Source: Psychromonas ossibalaenae ATCC BAA-1528 (GTDB taxonomy: Bacteria > Pseudomonadota > Gammaproteobacteria > Enterobacterales > Psychromonadaceae). Taken from it: a DNA stretch of 64,000 nt. Made by a program: the position numbers and the translations under genes. The first letter of the stretch is position 1, and every line of letters starts with the position of its first letter. Location of the stretch: contig NZ_KB906983.1 of NCBI RefSeq assembly GCF_000381745.1, forward strand, positions 1 through 64,000, in the 5' to 3' direction. A model generated the notes under the pieces. That model did no database searches. It saw only the letters and a program-made list of their open reading frames with translations, and had not been told where the DNA came from. Of the stretch, positions 15,918-24,474 are shown piece by piece.

Positions 15918-17714
15918 TTACGGTTTAACTGTACTGAAATCGGTAAAGCGGCTTGTATAAAGAATACTGTCCGGTTTTTCTTGATCGTCAGCTAAAGTGA
16001 TTACTTGTGGTACCTGGCTGGATGCATCGATGGCATTGATAGTTCTGTCGTAGTTGACGGTATAAAGTACGTCGTTGGCAAAACCGTTAGGCTCCTGCCA
16101 GTACCAGACCTGCGTATTTCGTGCGTAATCAGCTGAACAGTCGGAGCTTAATATCAGACCGCTGTGTGATGTTTCCAGACACTGGTTAATATTGGCGACA
16201 CTTCTGTATCTCTGTTCCTGGTCGTAGACAAATGACTGTGACTTAGCACCGTCAACACAGTCCTGAAATGCCAGAGTATTATCGTCAAGAACGGTTAAAC
16301 ACTGTGCGCTTTCCTGGCTTAAATAAGTTGATTTGATGGTGACGGAATCGGTGCCCAGAAACCACGGACTGTCCCAGTTAACCGTGACAGAAAACTGATC
16401 TGAATAGCTTAACTTTTCAAAATCCCTGTCGGTTTTCCAGTCAGAATCAGAACCTGTATTGCTGGTCCATAACTGGCTTCCTGATGCATAGCGGCGTCCG
16501 AGTATCCAGCGGTTATGACCGAATAGCGCCAAACTGCTTATTTGAGTTTTAACACTGATATCCGAGGAACCTGAAACACTTTCTCTGGCTGCAATTTTGG
16601 CAACAAAGTCGGGGCGCAGGCCACTGATCGCCAGTGAATTGTTATCTCTTAATTTGTCAAAATTCCACGGGTTGCCGCGGCGCTCATCATAATCCCAGCA
16701 CCAGCCGTCAGCTGTACCTAAATTACAGAACCCGTTTACCGCTTTGACTGCTGATCCGTATTTGTTGTTTACATATTTGATAGTGTAACCATCCGGATTA
16801 GTCGTACTGACCAGGCCGAACTGCTTTTTATTAGTGATGCTGTATTTATCAGTAAACTTATATTCAATATCTTTGATGGGTATTTTCGGAGAAAAACCTA
16901 AACCGACTTTGATGCTGGTGCTGGTTTCTTTTTCAATTTTAGATTCAACCTGGTCCTGCATTCTCGGATAGAGGTCATTGAGGTAGATCTGTCCTGAGTC
17001 TAATTTTGCTGCGTCATTCACTTTTATATCAACGCTGATATCATCCAGGTATTCGTTATAAACATAGCTGGTGTTACTGTTGCTGTTCCAGCGCCTATAA
17101 ATATCAGACCAGTTATCTGCCATGCCCATATCAACCCCTGAGCCCTCGGCAAGTACGATTTCTACATATTTATCTTTATCACCTGATCGGGCATAAAACG
17201 GAGATTTACTGTAGAAGCGCAGTTTATATTTTAAAGTTACATTGCCCTTATTTTGTCTTTCTACATTAAAGCGTTTGTGTATCACCTGCTCCATAACACT
17301 GCCGTTATCTGCTGTTGTTGATCTTCGGCTGCGGCTTAACCTGCTTAAGTCGGTAGTTAAGTTTTCTGCAATATAATCCAGCTCGATCTCATCGAGCAGA
17401 TAAATTTCTCTTTTCTTAAGACTGCCGGGTTTAGTGACTAGTATGTAGTTACTGTGCATGCCTAAACCCAACAGGCGGTAGGTGAAGTCTTTTCTGTCAG
17501 TTAAATTCTGCTCTTTTAAGTTCAGCAGGTAATACTCACAATCACCCGGCAGCTCCGTTTCCGTGCCGTAAAGATGACACTGCTCCTGAAAGAAGGGGGT
17601 TGCGGTTTGAATAAAGTCAGATATTGAATCTGTCTGTGCCGGGTTTGACGCGTAAGCCACTGAGCTGAATGCCGCCAGTAAACTCATGCTGGTAATAGAA
17701 CTCGGTATTTTCAC
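15918..17714 (-). CDS. Pore-forming cytolysin, leukocidin/hemolysin family (Vibrio cholerae cytolysin-like)
   Basis: This is 598 residues from a GTG start at 17714, chosen because AAGGAAGAG lies 5 nt upstream and it opens a signal peptide (residues about 1-21, ending SVAYA). The frame is open further upstream but that part is not signal-like. A pro-region of about 120 residues ends at the basic stretch RLSRSRRS, a plausible protease activation site. It is followed by a leukocidin-type beta-pore domain (about residues 130-430, including LALFGHNRWILGRRYA) and a ricin-type beta-trefoil lectin domain (about 465-560, with QCLTVLDDNTLAFQDC and QCLETSHSGLILSSDC). The second beta-prism lectin domain of VCC is absent, as in V. 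vulnificus VvhA. It is probably secreted and toxic to eukaryotic cells; this is inferred from the family. Confidence 0.85.
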   Translation of the reverse strand: MKIPSSITSMSLLAAFSSVAYASNPAQTDSISDFIQTATPFFQEQCHLYGTETELPGDCEYYLLNLKEQNLTDRKDFTYRLLGLGMHSNYILVTKPGSLKKREIYLLDEIELDYIAENLTTDLSRLSRSRRSTTADNGSVMEQVIHKRFNVERQNKGNVTLKYKLRFYSKSPFYARSGDKDKYVEIVLAEGSGVDMGMADNWSDIYRRWNSNSNTSYVYNEYLDDISVDIKVNDAAKLDSGQIYLNDLYPRMQDQVESKIEKETSTSIKVGLGFSPKIPIKDIEYKFTDKYSITNKKQFGLVSTTNPDGYTIKYVNNKYGSAVKAVNGFCNLGTADGWCWDYDERRGNPWNFDKLRDNNSLAISGLRPDFVAKIAARESVSGSSDISVKTQISSLALFGHNRWILGRRYASGSQLWTSNTGSDSDWKTDRDFEKLSYSDQFSVTVNWDSPWFLGTDSVTIKSTYLSQESAQCLTVLDDNTLAFQDCVDGAKSQSFVYDQEQRYRSVANINQCLETSHSGLILSSDCSADYARNTQVWYWQEPNGFANDVLYTVNYDRTINAIDASSQVPQVITLADDQEKPDSILYTSRFTDFSTVKP

Positions 17715-18192
17715 TATGCTCTTCCTTGTATAAAAATGGGGTATTGTTAAATCCGCGCGAATATTAACCGGGCATATTCTAGGACTGCTTTTAATCATTA
17801 ACTGTGATGTGTATATATGTATGTGACTTTTTTGTTGTGAAAACAGGCGGTTTTTTTATGGTTTAGAGTAAAAGTGTTACTAAGATCAACTCTTGATTTT
17901 AGATGGCCAGATCTACATGCACTTGGCTTGGTAAGTCTTTGTTAATGCGTAATTATTACCTATATTTGTTGAGGTGGTAATTTGCAGGTAAACAGTGTTA
18001 TTGATCTGTTTTGAACTGCGCCGGTATTTTTTTAGTCTTGTGTCCTGTGTTTTTTGGTGATTTTGTTTTTATGTTGCCATGCTTTTTTGAAAGGCTAGGC
18101 AAGAGCTGCTGGAAGGGGGGAACTAAGAATACTCAACATACATATTAATTGTGTATGTTGAGCATTAATTCGCTTCTTGAGTGCACCTGTTA
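17715..18192. other. Intergenic region upstream of the cytolysin, with a perfect inverted repeat
   Basis: This is 478 bp that should hold the cytolysin promoter. At 18132-18162 there are perfect 11-bp arms CTCAACATACA and TGTATGTTGAG around a 9-nt spacer. This could be the end hairpin of the deacylase transcript, although no T run follows on the minus strand, or an operator. No gene is seen. Confidence 0.5.
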
Positions 18193-18672
18193 TTAATGAA
18201 AGACTCTATGGCTGAAGTGTAGATGTTTTGTATTGTGCATCAGGCGGCTGAATTCATTCTGAGTCAGTTGTATTAAGGAAGTATGATCGCCGCCTTCCAG
18301 ATATAACTGTTCCTGCAGCAGTAAATTATCGTCGTAGACTTTATCTATGTCGGACGCCTGTACCAGAGGTGGCACTGCGCCGAGACTGCAGTCATCAAAC
18401 AGATCATAAACAGCAGATTCTTTAATCAGATGAAATTTTCGATTTAACTGTTCGTTGAGTGCGGTTAAGCTGATTTTATGGCTGGCCGGTAAAATTGCCA
18501 TCAGCTTGTTTCCCGCATGATCTTCCAGCATTACTGCTTTAGCAACTTGAGATGCAGGAACATTCGAACGAATAGCTGAGCTGAGAGAATTTTTACTTGG
18601 TGCATGCTCGACTAACCGATAGTGGACAGACGTTTTATCAAGGTATGTGCTCACTCTTTCTACAATGCTCAT
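18193..18672 (-). CDS. YbaK/ProX-like aminoacyl-tRNA deacylase domain protein
   Basis: This is a 159-residue stand-alone YbaK/EbsC-fold protein. It opens MSIVERVSTYLDKTSVHYRLVEHAPSKNS, then VPASQVAKAVMLED, which contains the Lys at the conserved active-site position, and KLMAILPASHKISL, followed by GAVPPL and YLEGGDHTSLIQL. Family members hydrolyse mischarged tRNA in trans; the exact amino acid is not predictable. The ATG at 18672 has AAAGGAG 9 nt upstream and is preferred over an upstream in-frame ATG at 18705. A family-A repeat begins only about 25 bp upstream, so the promoter may lie within that element. Confidence 0.85.
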   Translation of the reverse strand: MSIVERVSTYLDKTSVHYRLVEHAPSKNSLSSAIRSNVPASQVAKAVMLEDHAGNKLMAILPASHKISLTALNEQLNRKFHLIKESAVYDLFDDCSLGAVPPLVQASDIDKVYDDNLLLQEQLYLEGGDHTSLIQLTQNEFSRLMHNTKHLHFSHRVFH

Positions 18673-18696
18673 AAGTAGATCTCCTTTAGTGATTGT

Positions 18697-19023
18697 TATA
18701 CCCATGATATTTCAAGATGCAAAGTCAGCAGGACAAATTGTGCCGAGATGCTAGGCATAAAATTGAACCTTTCGAGCAATTAACTGCGTTAATTCTCTTT
18801 CGGTAGAATTAAAATAAACACTTTAATTCTTTTATAGTTATTCTACATAGAGATTTTATAACAACGCAGGTTGGTGCAAGTTGTCTTGCCCTGCGGGGCA
18901 TTAGCTCGAAAACCAGCCCTGCGTTGCAACAATCGAAAAGTGAATAACAATTACCTCATGTTGCGCCTTGCTCTGGAGTCCGAGCTAGCGCCTGACAAAG
19001 CATCTTGAAGTAACATGGGTATA
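18697..19023. repeat. Family-A nested-palindrome miniature repeat, copy 1
   Basis: This is 327 bp bounded by terminal inverted repeats of about 30 bp (TATACCCATG..TTCAAGATGC at the left; the right end is GCATCTTGAA..CATGGGTATA). Internal segments are shared with 46586-46847 and 52238-52567 but in reverse orientation. It carries a module of about 75 bp (18766-18840) containing ATTAACTGCGTTAAT and GAATTAAA..TTTAATTC hairpins. It lies between azoR and the deacylase gene. Confidence 0.8.
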
Positions 19024-19070
19024 TACTAAAGTATAGTTCAAAGCACTTATTTATATACAGATGTGCAGAT

Positions 19071-19125
19071 GAGATCAGCAGGGAAAAGGGCTTTTAAGGG
19101 ACATTAAAAAATCCCAGCTGATCTC
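19071..19125. other. Long-arm hairpin downstream of azoR
   Basis: GAGATCAGCAGGGA (19071-19084) pairs with TCCCAGCTGATCTC (19112-19125) with one mismatch and a 27-nt loop. It lies 20 bp past the azoR stop and may stabilise or end that transcript. No T tract follows the stem on the minus strand. Confidence 0.5.
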
Positions 19126-19144
19126 TTATAAAAGGAAGAAGGAA

Positions 19145-19735
19145 TTAGGCCACAACAGCGAGTCGTTCTCGTGCCTGATCAAGGTTAAGTACAGCGGCTT
19201 CAGGTCCCATCGCTAATGATTCTGCATAAACAACTTCAACATCTGTTATGCCGATAAAGGCAAGCACATTTTTTAAATAGGGGATCATCTGGTCACTGGC
19301 CTGATCTTTATGCATGCCGCCGCGGGTAGTGACGATAATAGCGCGGGTACCTGTGATTAACCCCTCGGGCCCCTGTTCGGTATAAGTAAATGTTTTACCT
19401 GCACGTGCAACCAGGTCTATCCAGATTTTTAACTGTGTCGGGATCATAAAGTTATACATAGGAGCGCCAATCACTAATAGGTCGGCAGATTCCAGTTCAT
19501 TGATCAGCTGGTCTGAAAGGTTTAATGCGTGCTGCTGTTTATCATTCAGCTGTTCGGCTGATCTCATTGCTGATGCAATTTCGCCATCTAAAACAGGCAG
19601 AGGCCGCTCCGCAAGGTCGTGCAGTGTAACTGACGCCTGCTGCTTTTCATACTGAGCTAGTAATTCATCAATTAATTTTGATGAGCTGGAGTAATCTCCT
19701 AAAATGCTCGATTTTAACGCTAATACATTAGTCAT
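19145..19735 (-). CDS. azoR: FMN-dependent NADH:quinone oxidoreductase/azoreductase AzoR
   Basis: This is 196 residues (E. coli AzoR has 201). It is a flavodoxin-fold cytoplasmic enzyme that reduces quinones and azo compounds with NADH. Signatures: [22 protein letters not shown] (phosphate loop), [40 protein letters not shown], and [35 protein letters not shown] start at ATG 19735 is consistent with AAAGG upstream. It is monocistronic. Confidence 0.92.
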   Translation of the reverse strand: MTNVLALKSSILGDYSSSSKLIDELLAQYEKQQASVTLHDLAERPLPVLDGEIASAMRSAEQLNDKQQHALNLSDQLINELESADLLVIGAPMYNFMIPTQLKIWIDLVARAGKTFTYTEQGPEGLITGTRAIIVTTRGGMHKDQASDQMIPYLKNVLAFIGITDVEVVYAESLAMGPEAAVLNLDQARERLAVVA

Positions 19736-19874
19736 GACTTTATCCTTTTCTGTTGGCTTGTTACAAAGTATACGGATTAGAAATGATTAAAACAGAGGAT
19801 TATACAGCGCAATTTGTTCAGTTTTTTTGAAGTATTATTTCAGCTGCAAACGGTTATTCACTGCGGGAATAAAA

Positions 19875-19910
19875 AAACGCTTAACTGCGGCAGGCAGTTA
19901 AACGTTTCTT
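19875..19910 (-). terminator. Intrinsic terminator of the DUF3334 gene
   Basis: TTAACTGC and GCAGTTAA arms, flanked by AACG/CGTT, run into a T tract (seven T) on the minus strand, 26 bp past the stop codon. Confidence 0.75.
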
Positions 19911-19935
19911 ATTGTGATGGCTGGAAAAATAGTTG

Positions 19936-20619
19936 TTAGAAACCCAGCTGATCGAGCAAGTCTTGATCAACGAGGTTGGTGATTTCATCTTTAGGCTCAG
20001 GCTTATTGTCTTTTTTGCCGTTTTCCTGCTCAAGAATTGAATCAGCATCAAAGGCTTCTCTTTCTTCAAAATTAGCCAGCTTGATAAACTCAGTTTTATC
20101 CATTGCTAATTCTAAATAGAATATGCTGTTTTTTTGGGTTGTGAAAGTCACTCGCCTTGCCTGCGGGCGGTCCAGGTTTGTATCAATTGATAGATTCACC
20201 TGCTTATTAATGGTTAACATTTTAGGCTGATTTTGCGTAATTGAAGTATGCAGTTCATGACCGATCACGCCGGTAAAATCCCCGACAATCTGATTCATCA
20301 GTTCGCCCATCACATCACCAACATCATCAGCGGTATGCGACTGTGCCAGTTCATTTTTTGGAATTCCCATATGAGTCATGTAGTTTTGATAGATTTCGAT
20401 GGCGGCTTCAGCTGTAAAGTTGATAATAACTAATCCGGAGAAACCACCGTCAAATAGTACAAAACAGCCGAGATCCGGTTTGAGGCAGGTTTTATTGATC
20501 TTCTGCACCATCGAAGAGTAGTTAATCGGATGATCGGTAGCAGTACTGAGTACTGATTTTACTGAATTACATAAGACCAGAAGAATATCATCTGTTGTTA
20601 TTGTTTTAATTTTAGCCAT
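19936..20619 (-). CDS. DUF3334 family protein (CheX-like fold)
   Basis: This is a 227-residue cytoplasmic protein found in Vibrio/Shewanella relatives. It opens MAKIKTITTDDILLVLCNSVKSVLSTA. The central region has GCFVLFDGGFSGLVIINFT and HTADDVGDVMGELMNQIVGDFTG, a pattern resembling the CheC/CheX phosphatase helix (E..xxN), which hints at a chemotaxis or flagellar link; this is an inference. The C-terminus is acidic and disordered (DADSILEQENGKKDNKPEPKDE) and ends NLVDQDLLDQLGF. It is divergent from baeS. The exact function is unknown. Confidence 0.78.
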   Translation of the reverse strand: MAKIKTITTDDILLVLCNSVKSVLSTATDHPINYSSMVQKINKTCLKPDLGCFVLFDGGFSGLVIINFTAEAAIEIYQNYMTHMGIPKNELAQSHTADDVGDVMGELMNQIVGDFTGVIGHELHTSITQNQPKMLTINKQVNLSIDTNLDRPQARRVTFTTQKNSIFYLELAMDKTEFIKLANFEEREAFDADSILEQENGKKDNKPEPKDEITNLVDQDLLDQLGF

Positions 20620-20921
20620 GGAAGTCCCTGTTAAATATTTTTGTATATCATTCTGATAGTTGAAATTAACGCTAGAAAAATTTTAATTCATTTACAGCAA
20701 TAATAATCTATTCATTTTATTACGCGCTATCACAATGCACAGTTTTGACAAAAGGCTAACCTGCATAGCTTTTTACAATCAGAATAGTATTTTCTACTGA
20801 ACGATCTGCTGATAAATGCACGCCTCAATTGTGAATGCTTCTGTAAATAATTGTAGACAGCATAAAGTGCTTTGTTTAATTTAAAGCTAGTCATTTAATC
20901 TGTCATTGCAAGGTCACCCGA
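20620..20921. other. Divergent promoter region between DUF3334 gene and baeS
   Basis: This is 302 bp, AT-rich, and must hold the promoters of both divergent units. No clear operator, hairpin or gene was recognised. Confidence 0.4.
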
Positions 20922-22352
20922 ATGCGCTTAACTATTTTTCATAAACTGTTTGTTTCTCTGCTGCTTATCAGCGCAATAATGATGGCTGGTATGGCACTGC
21001 TGATTAATAATAGTTTTCAAAGCGGGCTGCAGACCTACCTTAATCAACGCGAGGTGGAAAAACTTGAAGTGATTGCAGTGCAGATAAGCCAGTATTATTC
21101 AACGCAGTACGGCTGGAATAAAATCAAAGCTAAGCCGCAGTTATGGAATAATTTACTGAAACATATTGCTGAGCGTCCAAAAAGAGATAAACACTCATCT
21201 AGAGATAAACGGGCGCGGGGGCATCGTTCTGCTGAGGAGGTGTCGCTGCTGCATAACCGAGTTTTTCTGCTTGATGAACAGGAAAATCCGGTTCTTTACG
21301 GTCCTAAACAACATAAACATCAAAAAGTAGAGCTGCAGTTTATTAAAGTGCCTATTCTGGTGAATGATAAAACCGTCGGCTGGATCTCTATTATTCAGAA
21401 AAATCAGATTTCTGGTCCGCTTGCCGAGAGCTTTTTTGAGCAGCAGTTAAACAACTTTTATCTGATTGCCGCCTGGGCTGCTTTGTTTTCATTTGTTGTG
21501 GCCGCTCTGCTGGTGCGGCATTTTCTTAAGCCCCTTAAAGATCTGCATCGCAGTGCCGAAGCACTGGAAAATGGTGATTTTCAGCAGCAGATTCCGGTTC
21601 ATGGAAATGATGAGTTAGCTGAGCTGTCAGTAACCTTTAACAGTTTAACTAATACACTAAAAGAGCAGAAGCAGACTCGAGAGCAGTGGCTGGCGGATAT
21701 CTCTCATGAGCTGCGGACACCGATTGCTGTTTTACTCAGTGAAATAGAAGCAATACAGGACGGTATTCGTAAAGCAGAGCCTAAATATATAAAATCACTG
21801 CATGATCAAGTCATGAATCTTCGCTGCCTGGTTGATGACCTTTACCAGTTATCACTTTCTGATGCAGGTGTAAATATTGACCGGTCCCAGCAGGTTAATT
21901 TAACGCAGCTCCTGCAGAGGGTTGCGGACCAGAATGAAGCCCGCTTAGCTGAAAAAAATATACAGCTGAAACGTAATTATGAAAACAGCCGCGTGCTGAT
22001 CTTAAAGGCCGATCAGAAATCATTAATACAGCTGATTTTAAATATTTTTGAAAACAGCTACCGCTATACAGATCCCGGCGGGCAGATGCAGATAACTTTA
22101 CTGCACAACGAACAGAGTATTGACCTGATTATCGAAGACAGTGCCCCTGCGGTGCCGAATGACTCATTAGAAAAGCTGTTTAACCGTTTATATCGTGTTG
22201 ACAAGTCCCGCAGCAGAGCCAGCGGTGGTTCCGGGCTTGGTTTATCTATCTGTCGCAATATTGTTAACGCACACGGCGGCAGTATTTGTGCCGAACATTC
22301 ATCTTTGGGCGGGCTGCAGATAAAAATATCACTGCCGATTAAGGAAATTTAA
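20922..22352 (+). CDS. baeS: Sensor histidine kinase BaeS
   Basis: This is a 476-residue inner-membrane kinase. TM1 covers about residues 9-28. A periplasmic sensor follows that is notably basic and histidine-rich (KRDKHSSRDKRARGHRS and PKQHKHQK), compatible with metal or polyanion contact; this is an inference. Then come TM2 (about 178-200), HAMP, HisKA with SHELRTPIAVLLSEIEAIQDGI (phospho-acceptor His near 261; the EAIQDGI run is typical of BaeS), and HATPase with N, G1 (IIEDSAPA) and G2 (GGSGLGLSICRNIV) boxes. It is followed 3 bp later by baeR. In E. coli BaeSR responds to envelope stress and controls efflux and Spy. Confidence 0.9.
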   Translation: MRLTIFHKLFVSLLLISAIMMAGMALLINNSFQSGLQTYLNQREVEKLEVIAVQISQYYSTQYGWNKIKAKPQLWNNLLKHIAERPKRDKHSSRDKRARGHRSAEEVSLLHNRVFLLDEQENPVLYGPKQHKHQKVELQFIKVPILVNDKTVGWISIIQKNQISGPLAESFFEQQLNNFYLIAAWAALFSFVVAALLVRHFLKPLKDLHRSAEALENGDFQQQIPVHGNDELAELSVTFNSLTNTLKEQKQTREQWLADISHELRTPIAVLLSEIEAIQDGIRKAEPKYIKSLHDQVMNLRCLVDDLYQLSLSDAGVNIDRSQQVNLTQLLQRVADQNEARLAEKNIQLKRNYENSRVLILKADQKSLIQLILNIFENSYRYTDPGGQMQITLLHNEQSIDLIIEDSAPAVPNDSLEKLFNRLYRVDKSRSRASGGSGLGLSICRNIVNAHGGSICAEHSSLGGLQIKISLPIKEI

Positions 22353-22355
22353 GTT

Positions 22356-23039
22356 ATGAATTATCAGAAAAAAACGATTCTTGTGGTTGAAGATGAACCC
22401 TCACTGGCTGCTGTTTTATGTGAATATTTTTCTCAGTCTGGATTTCAGACTCATATTATCGATAACGGTTTAGAAGTTATCGACTGGGTGAAGCTGCACC
22501 AGCCGGATCTGTTGATCCTGGATTTAATGCTGCCGCAGCGTAACGGCCTTGATATTTTTCGCGAACTGCGTACTTTTAGTCAGGTTCCAGTGGTGATGGC
22601 GACCGCTAGAATCGATGAGATAGACCGTTTAGTCGGACTTGAGCTGGGAGCTGATGATTACATCTGCAAGCCTTACAGTCCAAGAGAAGTGGTGGTGCGG
22701 GTAAAAAATATATTACGCCGTTCCGGTGACGAAAATACTGCTCAGCAGCAAAGTTCAGGGCTCTGCATAGATGACAAAAAAATGCAGGCCGTGATTAATG
22801 AACAGCCTGTACCGCTAACCCCTGCAGAGTTTCGTCTGCTTTCTTTTTTTAATAAACATCCTGAACAGGTATTCAGCCGTGAGCAGCTGATGACCCAGAT
22901 TTATGACGATAACCGCATTGTGACGGATCGCACCATTGATAGTCATATCAAAAACTTACGCCGTAAACTGCAGGATATTTCGGCTGATAGTGAATATATA
23001 AAGTCAATTTATGGCGTGGGTTATAAATTAGCATTATAA
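22356..23039 (+). CDS. baeR: Response regulator BaeR (OmpR family)
   Basis: This is 227 residues. The receiver domain has VVEDEPSLAAVLCEYF (acidic pocket), LLILDLMLPQRNGLDIF (phospho-Asp), T in VMATAR and the Lys of YICKPYSPREVVVRVKNILRR, which is the BaeR-type sequence. The C-terminal winged helix has LTPAEFRLLSFFNKHPEQVFSREQL and DRTIDSHIKNLRRKL. It is co-transcribed with baeS (3-bp gap). The next gene, 178 bp downstream, is a periplasmic EF-hand protein that may be a target or part of the same response. Confidence 0.9.
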   Translation: MNYQKKTILVVEDEPSLAAVLCEYFSQSGFQTHIIDNGLEVIDWVKLHQPDLLILDLMLPQRNGLDIFRELRTFSQVPVVMATARIDEIDRLVGLELGADDYICKPYSPREVVVRVKNILRRSGDENTAQQQSSGLCIDDKKMQAVINEQPVPLTPAEFRLLSFFNKHPEQVFSREQLMTQIYDDNRIVTDRTIDSHIKNLRRKLQDISADSEYIKSIYGVGYKLAL

Positions 23040-23217
23040 ATCTCCTTATTTTCTCCACATTTCCTGCTCATTTGCATCTTATAGTGTATTCATCAAGTTA
23101 ATAGGACGCTTTGTAGAGATGCCTGGCTTAGACCGGCACTGCATAGCATCAAGCACATTCGCCTTAGTTAAAACGAATGATATGAACAGCACGTTATATG
23201 AAATAAGTGAGATAATT

Positions 23218-24369
23218 ATGAAAAAATACACATTGATTACAGCCGCAATATTAATGGGCACCGCAACTTATACCTTTGCTAATCTGGTAAATGAAAACGT
23301 GGTTTTTTCTCAGGAAAATAACAGTTCTTTCCAGTCTGATAAACAGCATAAAGGCCCGACATTTGCACAGCTTGATAAGGACGGTGACGGCGAGATAAGT
23401 AAAAGCGAAGCGCGTGGCCGTTTATTGGTACATTTCGATGACGCTGACACAAGCGGCAGCGGTACGCTTTCAGCCGCTGAGTTTGATGCCTTTAAAATGA
23501 ATTACACAGGAAAAAGCAGTAAGCAGCACAAGCAGCGTCCTACCTTTGCACAGCTTGACAGTAATGATGACGGCCAGTTAAGCAGAGATGATCTGCAGGG
23601 ACGTTTATTAGCGGACTTTGATAAAATAGATACAGACGGCAGCGGTATGATTTCGCAGGCTGAATTTGAGGCCTTCAAATCAGAGCGTAAAGGCAAAAGC
23701 GGTAAACACCATAAGCGTCAAACTTTTGCACAGCTTGACAGCAATAATGACGGGCAGTTAAGCAGAGATGATGTGCAGGGACGTCTACTTGCGAACTTTG
23801 ATCAAATTGATACAGACGGCAGCGGTATGATTTCGCAGGCTGAATTTGAGACCTTCAAATCAGAGCGTAAAGGCAAAGGCGGTAAACACCACAAACGTCA
23901 GACTTTCGCACAGCTGGACAGCAATAATGACGGTCAGTTAAGTAAAGATGATCTGCAGGGACGTCTACTCGCGAACTTTGATCAAATTGATACAGACGGC
24001 AGCGGTATGATTTCCCAAGCTGAATTTGAAGCCTTCAAATCAGAGTGCAAAGGCAAAGGCGGTAAACACCATAAACGTCAGACTTTTGCGCAGCTGGACA
24101 GCAACAGTGACGGTCAGTTAAGTAAAGATGATCTGCAGGGGCGTTTATTAGCGGACTTTGATAACATTGATACAGACGGCAGTGGTATGATTTCCCAAGC
24201 TGAATTTGAAGCCTTTAAGTCAGAGCGTAAAGGCAAAGGCGGTAAACATCATAAAGGTGGTAATTTTACACTGCAGGACAGTAATAATGAGGGGCAGTTA
24301 AGCAGAGATGAGGGCAGTGTTAGTAACTGGCAGTTAAGCAGAGAAGGGACATTTATCAGCAGAGCTTGA
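23218..24369 (+). CDS. Exported EF-hand tandem-repeat calcium-binding protein
   Basis: This is 383 residues with a signal peptide (MKKYTLITAAILMGTATYTFA). After a short linker there is one divergent unit (DKDGDGEISKSE, DTSGSGTLSAAE) and then four nearly identical 60-residue units. Each unit has two EF-hand loops: DSNxDGQLSxDD and DTDGSGMISQAEF. Units are joined by a Lys/His-rich linker (ERKGKGGKHHKRQ). A fifth, decayed unit ends the protein. Loops with canonical D-x-D/N-x-D/S-G spacing should bind calcium. The ATG at 23218 is chosen because it opens the signal peptide. It lies 178 bp after baeR. The function is unknown; calcium buffering or envelope stress sensing is a guess. Confidence 0.85.
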   Translation: MKKYTLITAAILMGTATYTFANLVNENVVFSQENNSSFQSDKQHKGPTFAQLDKDGDGEISKSEARGRLLVHFDDADTSGSGTLSAAEFDAFKMNYTGKSSKQHKQRPTFAQLDSNDDGQLSRDDLQGRLLADFDKIDTDGSGMISQAEFEAFKSERKGKSGKHHKRQTFAQLDSNNDGQLSRDDVQGRLLANFDQIDTDGSGMISQAEFETFKSERKGKGGKHHKRQTFAQLDSNNDGQLSKDDLQGRLLANFDQIDTDGSGMISQAEFEAFKSECKGKGGKHHKRQTFAQLDSNSDGQLSKDDLQGRLLADFDNIDTDGSGMISQAEFEAFKSERKGKGGKHHKGGNFTLQDSNNEGQLSRDEGSVSNWQLSREGTFISRA

Positions 24370-24395
24370 TCAAACAGATGCAAGCTGCTGTTAAC
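23542..24395 (+). repeat. Tandem 180-bp coding repeats with a decayed last copy
   Basis: Four near-identical 180-bp units begin at about 23542, 23722, 23902 and 24082. A fifth starts at about 24262 but diverges. Similarity to the repeat (GGGAC..CTTGATCAAA..GAT) continues past the stop codon to roughly 24395 in another frame. Confidence 0.8.
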
Positions 24396-24405
24396 TTACT
24401 TCATA

Positions 24406-24428
24406 AGGCGCTTTTTAGCGCCTTTTTG
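24406..24428 (+). terminator. Intrinsic terminator of the EF-hand gene
   Basis: AGGCGCT and AGCGCCT arms with loop TTTT are followed by a T run. Confidence 0.8.
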
Positions 24429-24474
24429 TTTCTGATGCTAAAAAATGCTGACAAATGAAAACAAAGCCTAGGGC

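Noticed and set aside
23542-24260. CRISPR-like regular repeats
   Set aside because: The 180-bp periodicity is an in-frame protein repeat with EF-hand loops, not short repeats with unique spacers.
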